Shown: positions 10,901-20,061 of the stretch, in pieces
Numbering within the stretch: the first letter of the stretch is position 1
Layout of the letters: every line of letters begins with the position of its first letter
The notes under the pieces: model-generated
Database searches by the model: none
The model's input: only the letters and a program-made list of their open reading frames with translations
Told to the model about the DNA's origin: nothing
Translations under genes and position numbers: made by a program
Source of the DNA: Liolophura sinensis
Taxonomy: Eukaryota; Mollusca; Polyplacophora; Chitonida; Chitonidae
Assembly (NCBI RefSeq): GCF_032854445.1
Contig: NC_088307.1
Location: 27,070,547 to 27,134,546 of the forward strand
DNA length: 64,000 nt
Reading direction: 5' to 3'

Positions 10901-13164
10901 CTTTATATTTCTCTGTGGTTGGAGAGTCTGAAACAGAAACAAGCTTACAGTTAAGCACTTGCATAGATTAGGACTTGTGTTAAAGGAGAGGAAACATAAA
11001 AATAAGGTATGCTTCACAAGAGAACATGTAAAATGTTACTTGTAAATATGCTCTTAAATCATATTTTTTCGGTTTACTTTAAGAGAAAATGACATTTCAA
11101 ATAATTGTTGTACATGCATCATGTATATTATAGGCATATCGGACAACTTTTTGGCATGTGTCATCTTAACATAATATTCTGCTTTAAATGAGGATGACCT
11201 GCCTTATTTGGTGGGGAGGAAGTGGGGGGGGAGGGAGAGGAGGGGCTGAAAACAAGTCTGCCTAACTTCTTTGGTGGAAAATATCAATAATAACTTTGTT
11301 GCCGAAGGGACAACTGTAATCCAGGTTGTGATAACCAGTAGGCCCCATGATCCAATGCCCTAATTTCTTTCTTAGGGGTAGAAACACTATAATGACCTGT
11401 GTTATAACGGGTGTGATTACCAGTATATTTCCCAAGTACTACTATCTCTGGTAGGTGTGTAACCATTATAACTATGTTATACGGGTGTGATAACCAGTAT
11501 ATTTCCGTGTCATACCATCTCTGGTAGGTGTGTAACCATTATAACTATGTTATACGGGTGTGATAACCAGTATACTTCCCCGTGTCATACCATCTCTGGT
11601 AGGTGTGTAACCATTATAACTATGTTATATGGGTATGATAACCAGTTTATTTCCCGTGTCATACCATCTCTGGTAGGTGTGTAACCATTATAACTATGTT
11701 ATACAGGTGTGATAACCAGTATACTTCCCGTGTCATACCATCTCTGGTAGGTGTGTAACCATTATAACTATGTTATATGGGTATGATAACCAGTTTATTT
11801 CCCGTGTCATACCATCTCTGGTAGATGTGTAACCATTATAACTATGTTATAACAGGTGTGATAACCAGTATACTTCCCGTTGTCATACCATCTCTGGTAG
11901 GTGTGTAACCATTATAACTATGTTATATGGGTATGATAACCAGTATACTTCCCGTGTCATACCATCTCTGGTAGGTGTGTAACCATTATAACTATGTTAT
12001 ATGGGTATGATAACCAGTTTATTTCCCGTGTCATACCATCTCTGGTAGGTGTGTAACCATTATAACTATGTCATATGGGTATGATAACCAGTTTATTTCC
12101 CGTGTCATACCATCTCTGGTAGGTGTTTAACCATTATAACTATGTTATATGGGTATGATAACCAGTATACTTCCCGTGTCATACCATCTCTGGTAGGTGT
12201 GTAACCATTATAACTATGTTATATGGGTATGATAACCAGTTTATTTCCCGTGTCATACCATCTCTGGTAGGTGTGTAACCATTATAACTATGTTATACGG
12301 GTGTGATAACCAGTTTATTTCCCGTGTCATACCATCTCTGGTAGGTGTGTAACCATTATAACTATGTTATATGGGTATGATAACCAGTTTATTTCCCGTG
12401 TCATACCATCTCTGGTAGGTGTGTAACCATTATAACTATGTTATATGGGTATGATAACCAGTTTATTTCCCGTGTCATACCATCTCTGGTAGGTGTGTAA
12501 CCATTATAACTATGTTATATGGGTATGATAACCAGTTTATTTCCCGTGTCATACCATCTCTGGTAGGTGTGTAACCATTATAACTATGTCATATGGGTAT
12601 GATAACCAGTTTATTTCCCGTGTCATACCATCTCTGGTAGGTGTCTAACACCATAACAACCCATGCCCCTGCCCTTGTTTCTTTAGTGAGAGTCTGTCCG
12701 GTTAAGCCCAATGAACATATTTTTAGTGATGGCCTTAGAAACCAAAAACCTACATCTACTACATATACATGTAACAGCCTTACCAGTTGTGTCAGATCCA
12801 TGAAGATCCTCCTTTTGGTTCTCACGCCTTTTCTTTGTCTCAGAGTCCAGTCCCAATATTCGTATGTCTTCCTCAGCTTCCTCAATCATCTCCAGAGCCT
12901 CATTTCCTTCACAATCTGCATCTTTCAACATAAGCTTCAGTTTGCTGTACTCGCCAATCTTGATAACTCCCTTACCTTGAAGAGATTCCAAGAGATCATG
13001 CATAGATTTGCAGCGATCCACTTGTCCTGCATACAAATGGGTTCTGGCCACTCTCTTCAGTCCTCGGAAGGTGTCAGACTCACTATCGAAAGTCTTGTCT
13101 AGGCGAACCAGTAAAGTGTTGTGAATACGTTTCACTTCATCAGATGGGGGTGGCATGTTTTGCA
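4912..13164 (-). CDS. DED-caspase (caspase-8-like initiator), partial, possibly defective
   Basis: Apoptotic cysteine protease related to caspase-8/10. Four minus-strand exons are visible. Exon A, 13164-12784, carries a death effector-like domain (about 90 residues, motifs DLLESLQGKG and GEYSKLKLML), acceptor taattgcag and donor gtaagg. Exon B, 10927-10796, joins in phase and carries the caspase start (YTKGKGFCLIINFFSKGREG). Exon C, 7985 to about 7762, joins in phase (GSQQDETRLKSFLES) and contains the catalytic His in MSHGD. Exon D, 4999-4912, carries the p20 segment DDKRITMEEVMTKFT and ends in donor gtaaga. Problems: exon C runs into an in-frame TAA at 7759-7761 with no GT donor nearby (the sequence ataagcag could be a mutated gtaagcag), and the exon with the catalytic Cys and the p10 subunit is not seen before 3187. 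An ATG in exon A (MPPPSDEVKR) could be the start, giving a single-DED protein. Family assignment is firm; integrity is doubtful. Confidence 0.72.
5158..5572 (+). mobile_element. Non-LTR retrotransposon (LINE) 3' fragment
   Basis: Plus-strand translation gives a reverse-transcriptase C-terminal pattern: FKLLGILLDSRLTWHSHV, then after a frame change KLQKRAARTIQ, then LNWMPTVDRINLRCAVWTYK and APQYLH. These are typical of the end of LINE ORF2. The fragment is broken by a stop and frame change, has no 5' part, and lies in a caspase intron antisense to the gene. Confidence 0.72.
5573..6262. repeat. Minisatellite, about 27-bp unit, subfamily 1
   Basis: Tandem units built on gtaacaagtctcaccatgca, ctgaga, about 26-28 bp each, sometimes alternating with a taactggtctccccatgca variant. 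From about 5990 on the units are more diverged (tgacaagtaacaaacatcgt). The unit resembles that of the array at 6490-7575, so the two are probably one ancient family separated by a 230-bp non-repeat stretch. The intronic location is between caspase exons C and D. Confidence 0.9.
6263..6489. other. Short unique spacer with dispersed repeat fragments
   Basis: The interval 6318-6385 (ggcaaatggtcaga, then tcaatttacctca) is similar to 16607-16665, and 6430-6465 is the reverse complement of a stretch near 23018-23055. Both suggest fragments of an uncharacterised dispersed repeat. No gene is seen. Confidence 0.4.
6490..7575. repeat. Minisatellite, 27-bp unit, about 38 copies
   Basis: Units of the form cacctacatgtaacagctct followed by caccagg repeat with 27-bp period and light divergence. 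Since 27 is a multiple of three, a stop-free plus-strand frame of 405 codons (6474-7691, nine-residue repeat HLHVTALTR) and minus-strand frames appear by chance. It sits in the intron between caspase exons C and D. Confidence 0.92.
8255..8345. repeat. Short tandem repeat, 10-11 bp unit
   Basis: About eight units of taggatgggggtaggatggg type (ggatgggcgta and ggatgggggta variants), strongly purine-biased on the plus strand. It lies in the intron upstream of caspase exon C. Confidence 0.88.
8346..9479. other. Caspase intron, no further feature seen
   Basis: AT-rich intronic sequence with scattered tacatgta palindromes. At 8985-9080 there are short ccgcgcatgg and gatccgcgcagatc words but no recognised element. 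Confidence 0.4.
9480..10330 (-). mobile_element. Heavily decayed LINE ORF2 relic
   Basis: Minus-strand reading, with many stops and frame changes, shows an order typical of the C-terminal half of an L1/Tx1-like reverse transcriptase protein: IRYIRDLLDKEVNVYD near 9990-9930, a short ITNIPK segment near 9890, and ELRDFQYRLRH near 9650-9620, which resembles the zinc-finger-preceding region of such LINEs. It is AT-rich and fragmentary. The clade is uncertain, since only short patches are recognisable. Confidence 0.5.
11283..12650. repeat. Minisatellite, 74-bp unit, about 18 copies
   Basis: A 74-bp unit (ggtgtgtaaccattataact, later gataaccagtttatttccc, then taccatctctggta) repeats with period 74 measured at 11970, 12044 and 12118. 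Adjacent copies are nearly identical, implying recent homogenisation. It lies in the intron just downstream of DED exon A on the minus strand. A related array lies in the same place relative to the duplicate DED exon (18690-19525). Confidence 0.95.
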
Positions 13165-13286
13165 CTGCAATTAGAAGAAAAAAGTAATTTAATGAAACAG
13201 ATTTAATTTGACAGCAAAGAGCTTGCCTCCCTCACACGTACCCGATACATGAATCAATAAATAAATACCAGTTCAAACATTTATTT

Positions 13287-13717
13287 ACACATGGATTTAC
13301 CGGCCCGGATAGCACAGTTGGTAGAGCGTCCGCTTCGGTACCGGTAGATCCAGGATCAATCCTTGATCAAGTCACACCTAAGACTTTAAAAGAGGAAGTT
13401 GTAACTTCCTCGCTTGGCGTTCAGCGTGAAGGGGATAGTGCAACGACTGGTTGACCCGTATCAGTATAATGGCTCGGGCAGGGCGGCTTACTTACCTTCG
13501 GTAAGTCGTCTCAGTGAAGCAGCACTAAATAAAAGAGCGGTGGAAATCCGTCCTGCAACAAGGAGACACATTACACGTACATGCACCCTAATGATTCCTT
13601 CGTCGTCATATGACTGACAAATTGTTGAGTACGACGTTAAACCCCAAGCACTCACTCACTCACTCACTCACTCACTCACTCACTCACTCACTCACTCACT
13701 CACTCACACATGGATTT
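13287..13717 (+). mobile_element. tRNA-derived SINE (family 1), complete, with 12-bp target duplication
   Basis: The head at about 13301 has polymerase III promoter-like boxes: A box tagcacagttgg and B box ggatcaatcc. A conserved body follows (gaaggggatagtgcaacgac, ggctcgggcagggcgg) and the element ends in (actc)n at 13651-13705. The 12-bp direct repeat acacatggattt flanks it at 13287-13298 and 13706-13717, a clear target-site duplication. A second copy is at 41890-42260. Confidence 0.88.
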
Positions 13718-14212
13718 TAATTAAGGAAATAGAAAATAATATATTGTACATGTAATTTACAGTAATGAATGATTATGTTAACGCAGGACGCCAATGATGG
13801 AATATCCCCTCTGTGTTTATGCATTGCACACATGTGCATGTATGCAAACCTGAGCTTATGTACTGCACATACTGGGACAGTAGGCTACTTCCTGAGATAT
13901 GATCCTAACACCTACTTTAACACAGATTCTAACTCGTAAAAGATATAAGGCAAGCATTTTTTAGTTTACAATAAGAAAATTGATATACTGGGCATCGATG
14001 ATGGAGCATAAACCTCTTGTCACTGTGTATTACATGCAAAACCTGAGCTCTATGCTGGGTACACATGATCAAGTACTTTCTGAGATCTGAGACACTGATT
14101 AATATGGGGGTGGTGGCATATTTTTCAATCCCGTGAGGTGCCTTTGTGAAGCAGGACTTTGAGCCATTGTTATATCAACAATGGATTGTATACTGCAACT
14201 TTGTAGGCCTAC

Positions 14213-14470
14213 CGTTTATTTATTTATTCATTTGATTGGTGCTTTATGTCGTACTCAAGAATATTTCACTTATACAACGGCAGCCAGCATTATGATGGGA
14301 GGAACTGAGCAGGGACCATGGAGAACCCACAACAGCAGGTTGCTGACAGACCTTCCCACATACGGCTGGAAAGGAAGCCACTCTGAGCTGAATTTAAACT
14401 CACAACGACCGCATTGGTGAGAGGCTCCTGGGTCATGGCGTCATGCTGGCGTGCTTACAACCTCGGCCCT
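14213..14470 (-). mobile_element. tRNA-derived SINE (family 2), near full length
   Basis: Minus orientation: it starts on the plus strand with the (aata)n tail complement, then tttgattggtgctttatg, a core with cttatacaacggcagccagc, and the tRNA-like head ending near cctcggccc. The family consensus head reads, on its own strand, gtggctcagtcggttagcg (A box) and gagttcaagtcc (B box). This is the most abundant dispersed repeat in the window. Confidence 0.85.
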
Positions 14471-16019
14471 TTTGATTTAAATTGTCGGAAAGGAACATTT
14501 AACATCAATAAAATTAATCTTTCAAAACATGCTTTTGCAGTGGGTCTACTTTCTAAGATGCTACCCTTAGCAGTTACCCGCCACTAATAAGTGTCGATCC
14601 TGTTTGTAACTAAATGTTTCAGAGTGAAAGAAGCAGATTTGAAGAAGCAGACTTGTTAGTCATGGCCTATACATATACACCTATCTCCCTTGATTAATCA
14701 GCTGTCTTTTAATGTCTGCAGATTTCTCCACTCTCACTGCATGTGGATCCGCCTTGTGACAATTATAAGCTGATTTTCGATGCTCATGTGGTTGTCTATA
14801 ACATCCACTGAAGACCATTTAATTGTCTTCCCCCTGATACATTGTGAATATATGGCCCCGTGATCGCAAAGCAATCTTAGGGACTCGTCAAAATTTCCTC
14901 AGCAATTATTAAACATGATGCGTTCCATTCCATTATTTTACAATTTATTGCACAATAACTTGCCCGGAATTTACATGTATGTTGTCAAGCAATATTCTGA
15001 CATCATTACGTACATAACAAGTTTTTAAGTGATTAGAACTTTTACACTCAAGTGTATGATGGCTACATGATCCCGGGACCTGTATCTCGCATGTGCAGAA
15101 GTCTCTCACTAACTTGCCACACTGAGGTCAGCACACAACTGGCACAAATATGGTATGCTTTCCTCCACCAATTTTATTAAACCATATTTACTTATTTAGT
15201 GGAATAATTGGTGTTTTATGGCGTACTGAAGAACATATACATGTATGATTTAAGTTTCACTTATACGAAGGCAGTCAGCATTATGGTGGAAAACCGGGCA
15301 GAGCCTGCTGGACTTAAACTCACCACTATATGCTATATCTAATACAGCTTTAGGCCTACCGGTACAGTTTTATATTAATGTTTTTATTTTTTTATTTTTT
15401 GGCGGGGTGGGGGTGAGGAGGGGGAGATATTCTTGCTTTAAACTATTCTTCTAGGTTTAATATGGTATAACCGCATGGTCATGGAGCATTAGGCTATAGG
15501 AGGGGTGACTGTGACATGTAACGTCGGAACGCGCCTCATGATGCCGGAAGTGCAACGCTTTTGTTTGGAGATAAATCTAATAAATAAGCTGTACGGTACC
15601 ATGTTATAAATGAAGCGCCTATGTTGCATAAAGTTTCTTCATTCAGTAGCTACTTTCAGCCTATATTATAAAATGATTACACATGGATATACCTGCAGGC
15701 GATTGTTGTTGTTGTTGTTGTTGTTGGATTTATATGTAGGCCTACCGGTAAATTTTTCTTGCAAGCATCGTTGTATTTGCTGTAACTATAATTACAGGAT
15801 TCTGATACACCAAAGTCATGAAAATTATGGACTGTACCAATGGCAGTGACAAAAACTCAACTTACGTGGGGTTTACCGCGACGACTTGATCTCGAGCGAT
15901 TTCTAATTTCCGCAAGTTCGAAATCGAAAGTAAATAGGCCACGCATTGTGCTAGACAGGTTATGTCCCTTTGTGCCTCGTAGGCTTTTATCTACCTTGTA
16001 TCAATTTCGTGTCTCCAAA
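14471..16019. other. No gene; contains a truncated family-2 SINE and a (ttg)n run
   Basis: A 5'-truncated, minus-oriented family-2 SINE covers about 15180-15330 (ggtgttttatggcgtactga). A trinucleotide run (ttg/gtt) is at 15702-15726. The rest is AT-rich and unassigned. Confidence 0.55.
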
Positions 16020-16165
16020 CATTACTATATTTATTTATTAATTTATTTGACTGGTTTTTATGCCGTACTTAAAAAACTTAAAAAGAATATTTTACTTACA
16101 TGACGGCGGTTAGCAGTATGGTGAGAGGAAACCATGCACAGCCTGGAGGAAACCCATGACTATTT
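16020..16165 (-). mobile_element. Family-2 SINE, truncated
   Basis: It contains the tail complement and core (gactggtttttatgccgtac, then acatgacggcggttagcag, ggaggaaacccatgac) but lacks the tRNA-like head. Minus orientation. Confidence 0.75.
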
Positions 16166-17175
16166 GCAGGTTGGTGGCAGCATAGGGGCCTACAATATGT
16201 ATAGTAGGCCTACGTGTTCATTTGTACACCAATAGAGAACTATGGAAGCCGGGTGATGTGGAAGAACCCTGAAATGATTTTGTAACATCTGTTTATGTAA
16301 ACATGAATTCGAGCATACGCTTTTCTGGCAACTAGCAGGAGCATGGAGCTAAACGGTCGTTTTTGCCTATTCCTCAAGCTCAAAGTACGGTATGGCAATG
16401 AAAAAATCGCCAAAGGGAGCGAGTCTAGACCGAACTGAAGTAAAGGTGCTTGCCTTTCAATCATGTCAACACACACACGTTTTCAATCTCATTCCCTGAA
16501 TGGCAACTTTATTCCCTGTGGCCGCTTACTTTTGTTATCGGATATAATTAAGATGTACAGTATAGAGAGAAAAAAGACAGTACAGCGCCGGCAGTGTGTT
16601 AGCCGGCAAATGGTCACACGTTACAGAAAGATGGCCTCTTGTTAATTTACCTCAGCTAGAGACTTGCTGGTGTAAGCAGATCTATATGAACTATATTTTG
16701 AAATGCAGTGATATTAATAGCAAGTTATTAGACGTCGTTGGTCTTTATTTACTCAAAATTCTATGTTGTCAACATATTTAATTACAGCCCTCAGACTCCC
16801 TCTAAGCAAATATATAGGAGAAAATATATGAGGTTTTTAATAAAAATATAGGACAAATATGGAAATTCTTTCCTGAAAATATTAGAGAACACAGGAACTA
16901 CAGACATAATTCTGACGGCATATCATTTATGTGATTATTGTTTATTTCTTAATCAAGTTCTTGAGTAAGACATCAGAAATCGAATAAATAATACACAATG
17001 GTGACAAGGCATCAAGGACAGAAGTACCCCCCCCCCCCCACCCCCACCCTCTTGTGTCCTTGTGGTTCATATGTATGCCAAACTTGAGCACAATTCAGGC
17101 AAAAGCAGAATACAGTTTTACATAGAATACTATATATGTTATAAATTATATAAGTCATTACTCTTTGTAATGACT
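16166..17175. other. No gene; intronic or spacer sequence
   Basis: The interval 16607-16665 matches the dispersed fragment at 6318-6385. A cluster of atatagga-like words is at 16805-16890, and a poly-C tract is at 17029-17049. No exon was recognised. Confidence 0.4.
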
Positions 17176-17405
17176 CAAAAATCTTTCACTTATACGACGG
17201 CAGCCAGCATTACGGTGAGAGGAAACCAGTCACAGCCCAAGGGGAAACCCACGACTATTCGCAGGTTGCTGGAAGACCTACCCCACATACGGTCGGAGAG
17301 GAAGCCAGCATGAGCAGGAGTTGAACTCAGAGCGACCGCATTTGTGAGATGCTCCTGAGTCATTGTGCTGAGCTAGCCCACTAACCAAATGAGCCACGGA
17401 GGACC
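17176..17405 (-). mobile_element. Family-2 SINE lacking its 3' tail
   Basis: Core (tttcacttatacgacggcag, caggttgctggaagacct) and head (gagccacggagga on the plus strand) are present, but the (aata)n tail and the ggtgtttta segment are missing, so the copy is truncated at its tail end. Confidence 0.8.
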
Positions 17406-17654
17406 CTCCTGAGCTCAATACATGTGCCTGTGCACATTTATAGATAGCACCCTTATCATATACATGTCCCTTAACACTGATGTTAAATACATGATACCGG
17501 GCTCCACGCAACGCCTGCAGTGATTCAAACATTTTCCTTTCTCTGTTATCCTTGACAGAAGTAAACTCTAGCGAGTTAGTAATGTGAAAACAGCATGGTA
17601 TTTGTATTGATGAACATCTTTCCGGGACCAAACAAATCAAAAATGTGTGTAAAA

Positions 17655-18150
17655 AAGGTTTCTAACTTGTTAGGGATTATATGAAGGAAGAGAGCTCTCC
17701 TATCAAGTCACTGCAGTGACATATGCTATAAACTTTATGTTCGTCCTCAGTTTGATTTATACTGTTCAGTATGGGGAACTGTTCAATTAAAAATGCATAA
17801 AGAATAGTCACGTTATACAGACGTGAAAAAAACTTGACTTGCATGGATGCATTTCAGTAAAAGGGTAATCTACAAAATTCTTTGTATCATCTATACAGCA
17901 TTATATAATCTCTGTCCAAACTATATTAAACAGCTTTTCCCTCCCAACAAACAGGTGCACAATATTGTTCTTAGATCAACACAACATAGCATCTATCTCC
18001 CTAAACCAAGGACAAATTACACGACAGACACATAAGTTTTACACATATGGGCATCAAACTATGGAAACGTCTCCCAATCTACGTAAAAGTAGTCCCTTCC
18101 CTATCAAACCAAGGTACTTAAATCAAGTTACTTAAAACTTACCTTCATAC
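17655..18150 (+). mobile_element. LINE 3' fragment
   Basis: Plus-strand translation shows the end of a LINE ORF2: YVRPQFDLYCSVWG, then after frame changes VYKIL-type sequence, LYNLCPNYIKQLF, VHNIVLRSTQHSIYLPKPR and SNYGNVSQSTYVKVVPSLS. This order is characteristic of the reverse-transcriptase C-terminus. Frames are broken, so it is inactive. It resembles the fragment at 5158-5572 in type. Confidence 0.72.
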
Positions 18151-18201
18151 ATGTGAATTATAAAAGTTTTTATAGTACATGCACAATTACAGTAGAAATA
18201 G

Positions 18202-18468
18202 ATTGATTTATTTATTTGATTGGTGTTTTACGCCGTTCTCAAGAATATTTCACTTATACGACGGCGGCCAGCATTATGGTGGGTGGAAATCGGGCACAGC
18301 CCGGGGGAAACCCACGACCATTCGCAGGTTGCTGGCAGACCTTCCCACTTACGGCCAGAGAGGAAGCCAGTATGAGCTGGACTTGAACTCACAGCGACCG
18401 CTTTGGTGAGAGGCTCCTGGGTCATTACGCTGCGCTAGCGCGCTAACCGTCTGAGCCACGGAGGCCCC
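18202..18468 (-). mobile_element. Family-2 SINE, full length, 9-bp target duplication
   Basis: It holds the complete element from tail complement (tttatttatttgattggtg) to tRNA-like head (gctaaccgtctgagccacgg). The direct repeat tagaaatag flanks it at 18193-18201 and 18469-18477. It is a good reference copy of the family. Confidence 0.9.
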
Positions 18469-18689
18469 TAGAAATAGAAGACTTCATTTCCGGTAACTGT
18501 TGTTTGATGCAAATGTCATGGGTATGACATCAGCTCCCGATGTAATCAGCCTATACGTAATTTGTACAAGTAAGCTGAAAGTGACAAAAGAAAGAATTCT
18601 GAGCTGGTTTTTGGTAGAAATATAGGCAGTTATCAACAAATGTAGCAAAATATAGGAGGATGTGAATAATATAGGAAAAATAGGAACAC

Positions 18690-19525
18690 TTTGTTATCAG
18701 CGATGCGATAACCAGTTTATATCCCCTGCCCTAACTTCTTTCGCAGGTGCATAACACCACAATAGCTTAATATCAGGGATGTGGTAACCAGTATATATGC
18801 CTTGCCCTAACTTCTTTGGTACGTGTATAAAACTGACTTAACTTTGTTATCCGTGATGCAACAACCAGTATATATCCCCTGTCCTAACTTCTTTCGCAGG
18901 TGTATAACACCACAATAACTTAATATCAGGGAAGTGATAACCAGTATATATGCCTTGCCCTAAATTCTTTGGTACGTGTATAACACTGACTTAACTTTGT
19001 TATCCCTGATGCGACAACCAGTATATATCCCCTGCCTTAACTTCTTTCGCAGGTGTACAACACCACAATAACTTAATATCAGGGATGTGATAACCAGTAT
19101 ATATTCCTTGCCCTAATTTCTTTGGTACGTGTATAACACTGACTTAACTTTGTTATCCGTGATGCGACAACCAGTATATATCATCTGCCCTAACTTCTTT
19201 TGCAGGTGTGTAACACCACAATAACTTAATATCAGGGATTTGATAACCAGTATATATACCTTGTCCTAACTTCTTTGGTACGTGTATAACACTGACGTAA
19301 TTTTGTTATCCGTGATGCGACAACCAGTATATATTCCCTGCCCTAACTTCTTTAGCAGGTGTATAACACCACAATAACTTAATATCAGGGAAGTGATAAC
19401 CAGTATATATTCCTTGCCCTAACTTCTTTGGTACGTGTATAACACTGACTTAACTTTGTTATCCGTGATGCGACAACCAGTATATATCATCTGCCCTAAC
19501 TTCTTTTGCAGGTGTTAACCGGTAT
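18690..19525. repeat. Higher-order minisatellite, 152-bp dimer of about 76-bp monomers
   Basis: The phrase taatatcaggga recurs every 152 bp (near 18768, 18921 and 19074). Each 152-bp unit contains two diverged halves, one with ccttgccctaacttctttgg and one with ctgccctaacttctttcgc, both sharing ataaccagtatatat with the 74-bp array at 11283-12650. About 5.5 dimers. It lies directly downstream (minus strand) of the duplicated DED exon. Confidence 0.92.
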
Positions 19526-19664
19526 GAACTTCTTAACCAGTATATCCTGTGCTCTAAAACTTGTTTGGCATAAATGCGGGTCAACCTGGTTAAGCCCGTT
19601 GAACATATTTTTAGTGATATGTACTAATGAAAGCACCTACTACATGTATATGTACGAGCCTTAC

Positions 19665-20061
19665 CAGTTGTGTCAGAGCCATGAAGTTCTTCCTTTGGCA
19701 TTTTTGGGAACTGATATCCCCTCTTTGTCAGGTTTGTATCTGCATCAGGTCCCAATTTTCATATTTCTTCCACAGCTTCCTCAATCATGCCTAGAGCCTG
19801 ATTTCCTTCACATTCTGCATCTTTCAACATATCCTTCAGTTTGCCGTACCCGCCAATCTTGATTACTCCTTTACATTAAAGAGATTTCAACACGTCATGC
19901 ATAGATCTGCAGCGATTCACTTGTCCTGCATACAAATGGGTTTTGACCACTCTCCCCAGCCCTCGGAATGTATCAGATTTCCTATCGACAGGCATGTCTA
20001 TGCGAATCAGTAAAGGGTTATTTATACGTTTAACTTTAGTGGATGGCGGATGCATCTTGTA
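19665..20061 (-). pseudogene. Duplicate DED exon with nonsense codon
   Basis: This is a diverged copy of caspase exon A (12784-13164). It keeps a good acceptor (ttttccttgcag) and the same donor context (cacaactg then gtaaggc) and encodes SDTFRGLGRVVKTHLYAGQV and RCRSMHDVLKSL, but a CAA-to-TAA change ends the frame at 19876-19878, after which the old frame continues recognisably (GVIKIGGYGKLKDMLKDAE). The start also differs from exon A by 2 nt, so the acceptor-to-frame relation is altered. It looks like a relic of a second DED, or of a duplicated gene start, now disabled. The intact splice sites are unexpected for a dead exon. Confidence 0.75.

Noticed and set aside
13301-13375. Functional tRNA gene
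   Set aside because: A and B boxes are present but the sequence cannot be read as a complete cloverleaf, and it continues into a SINE body and tail.
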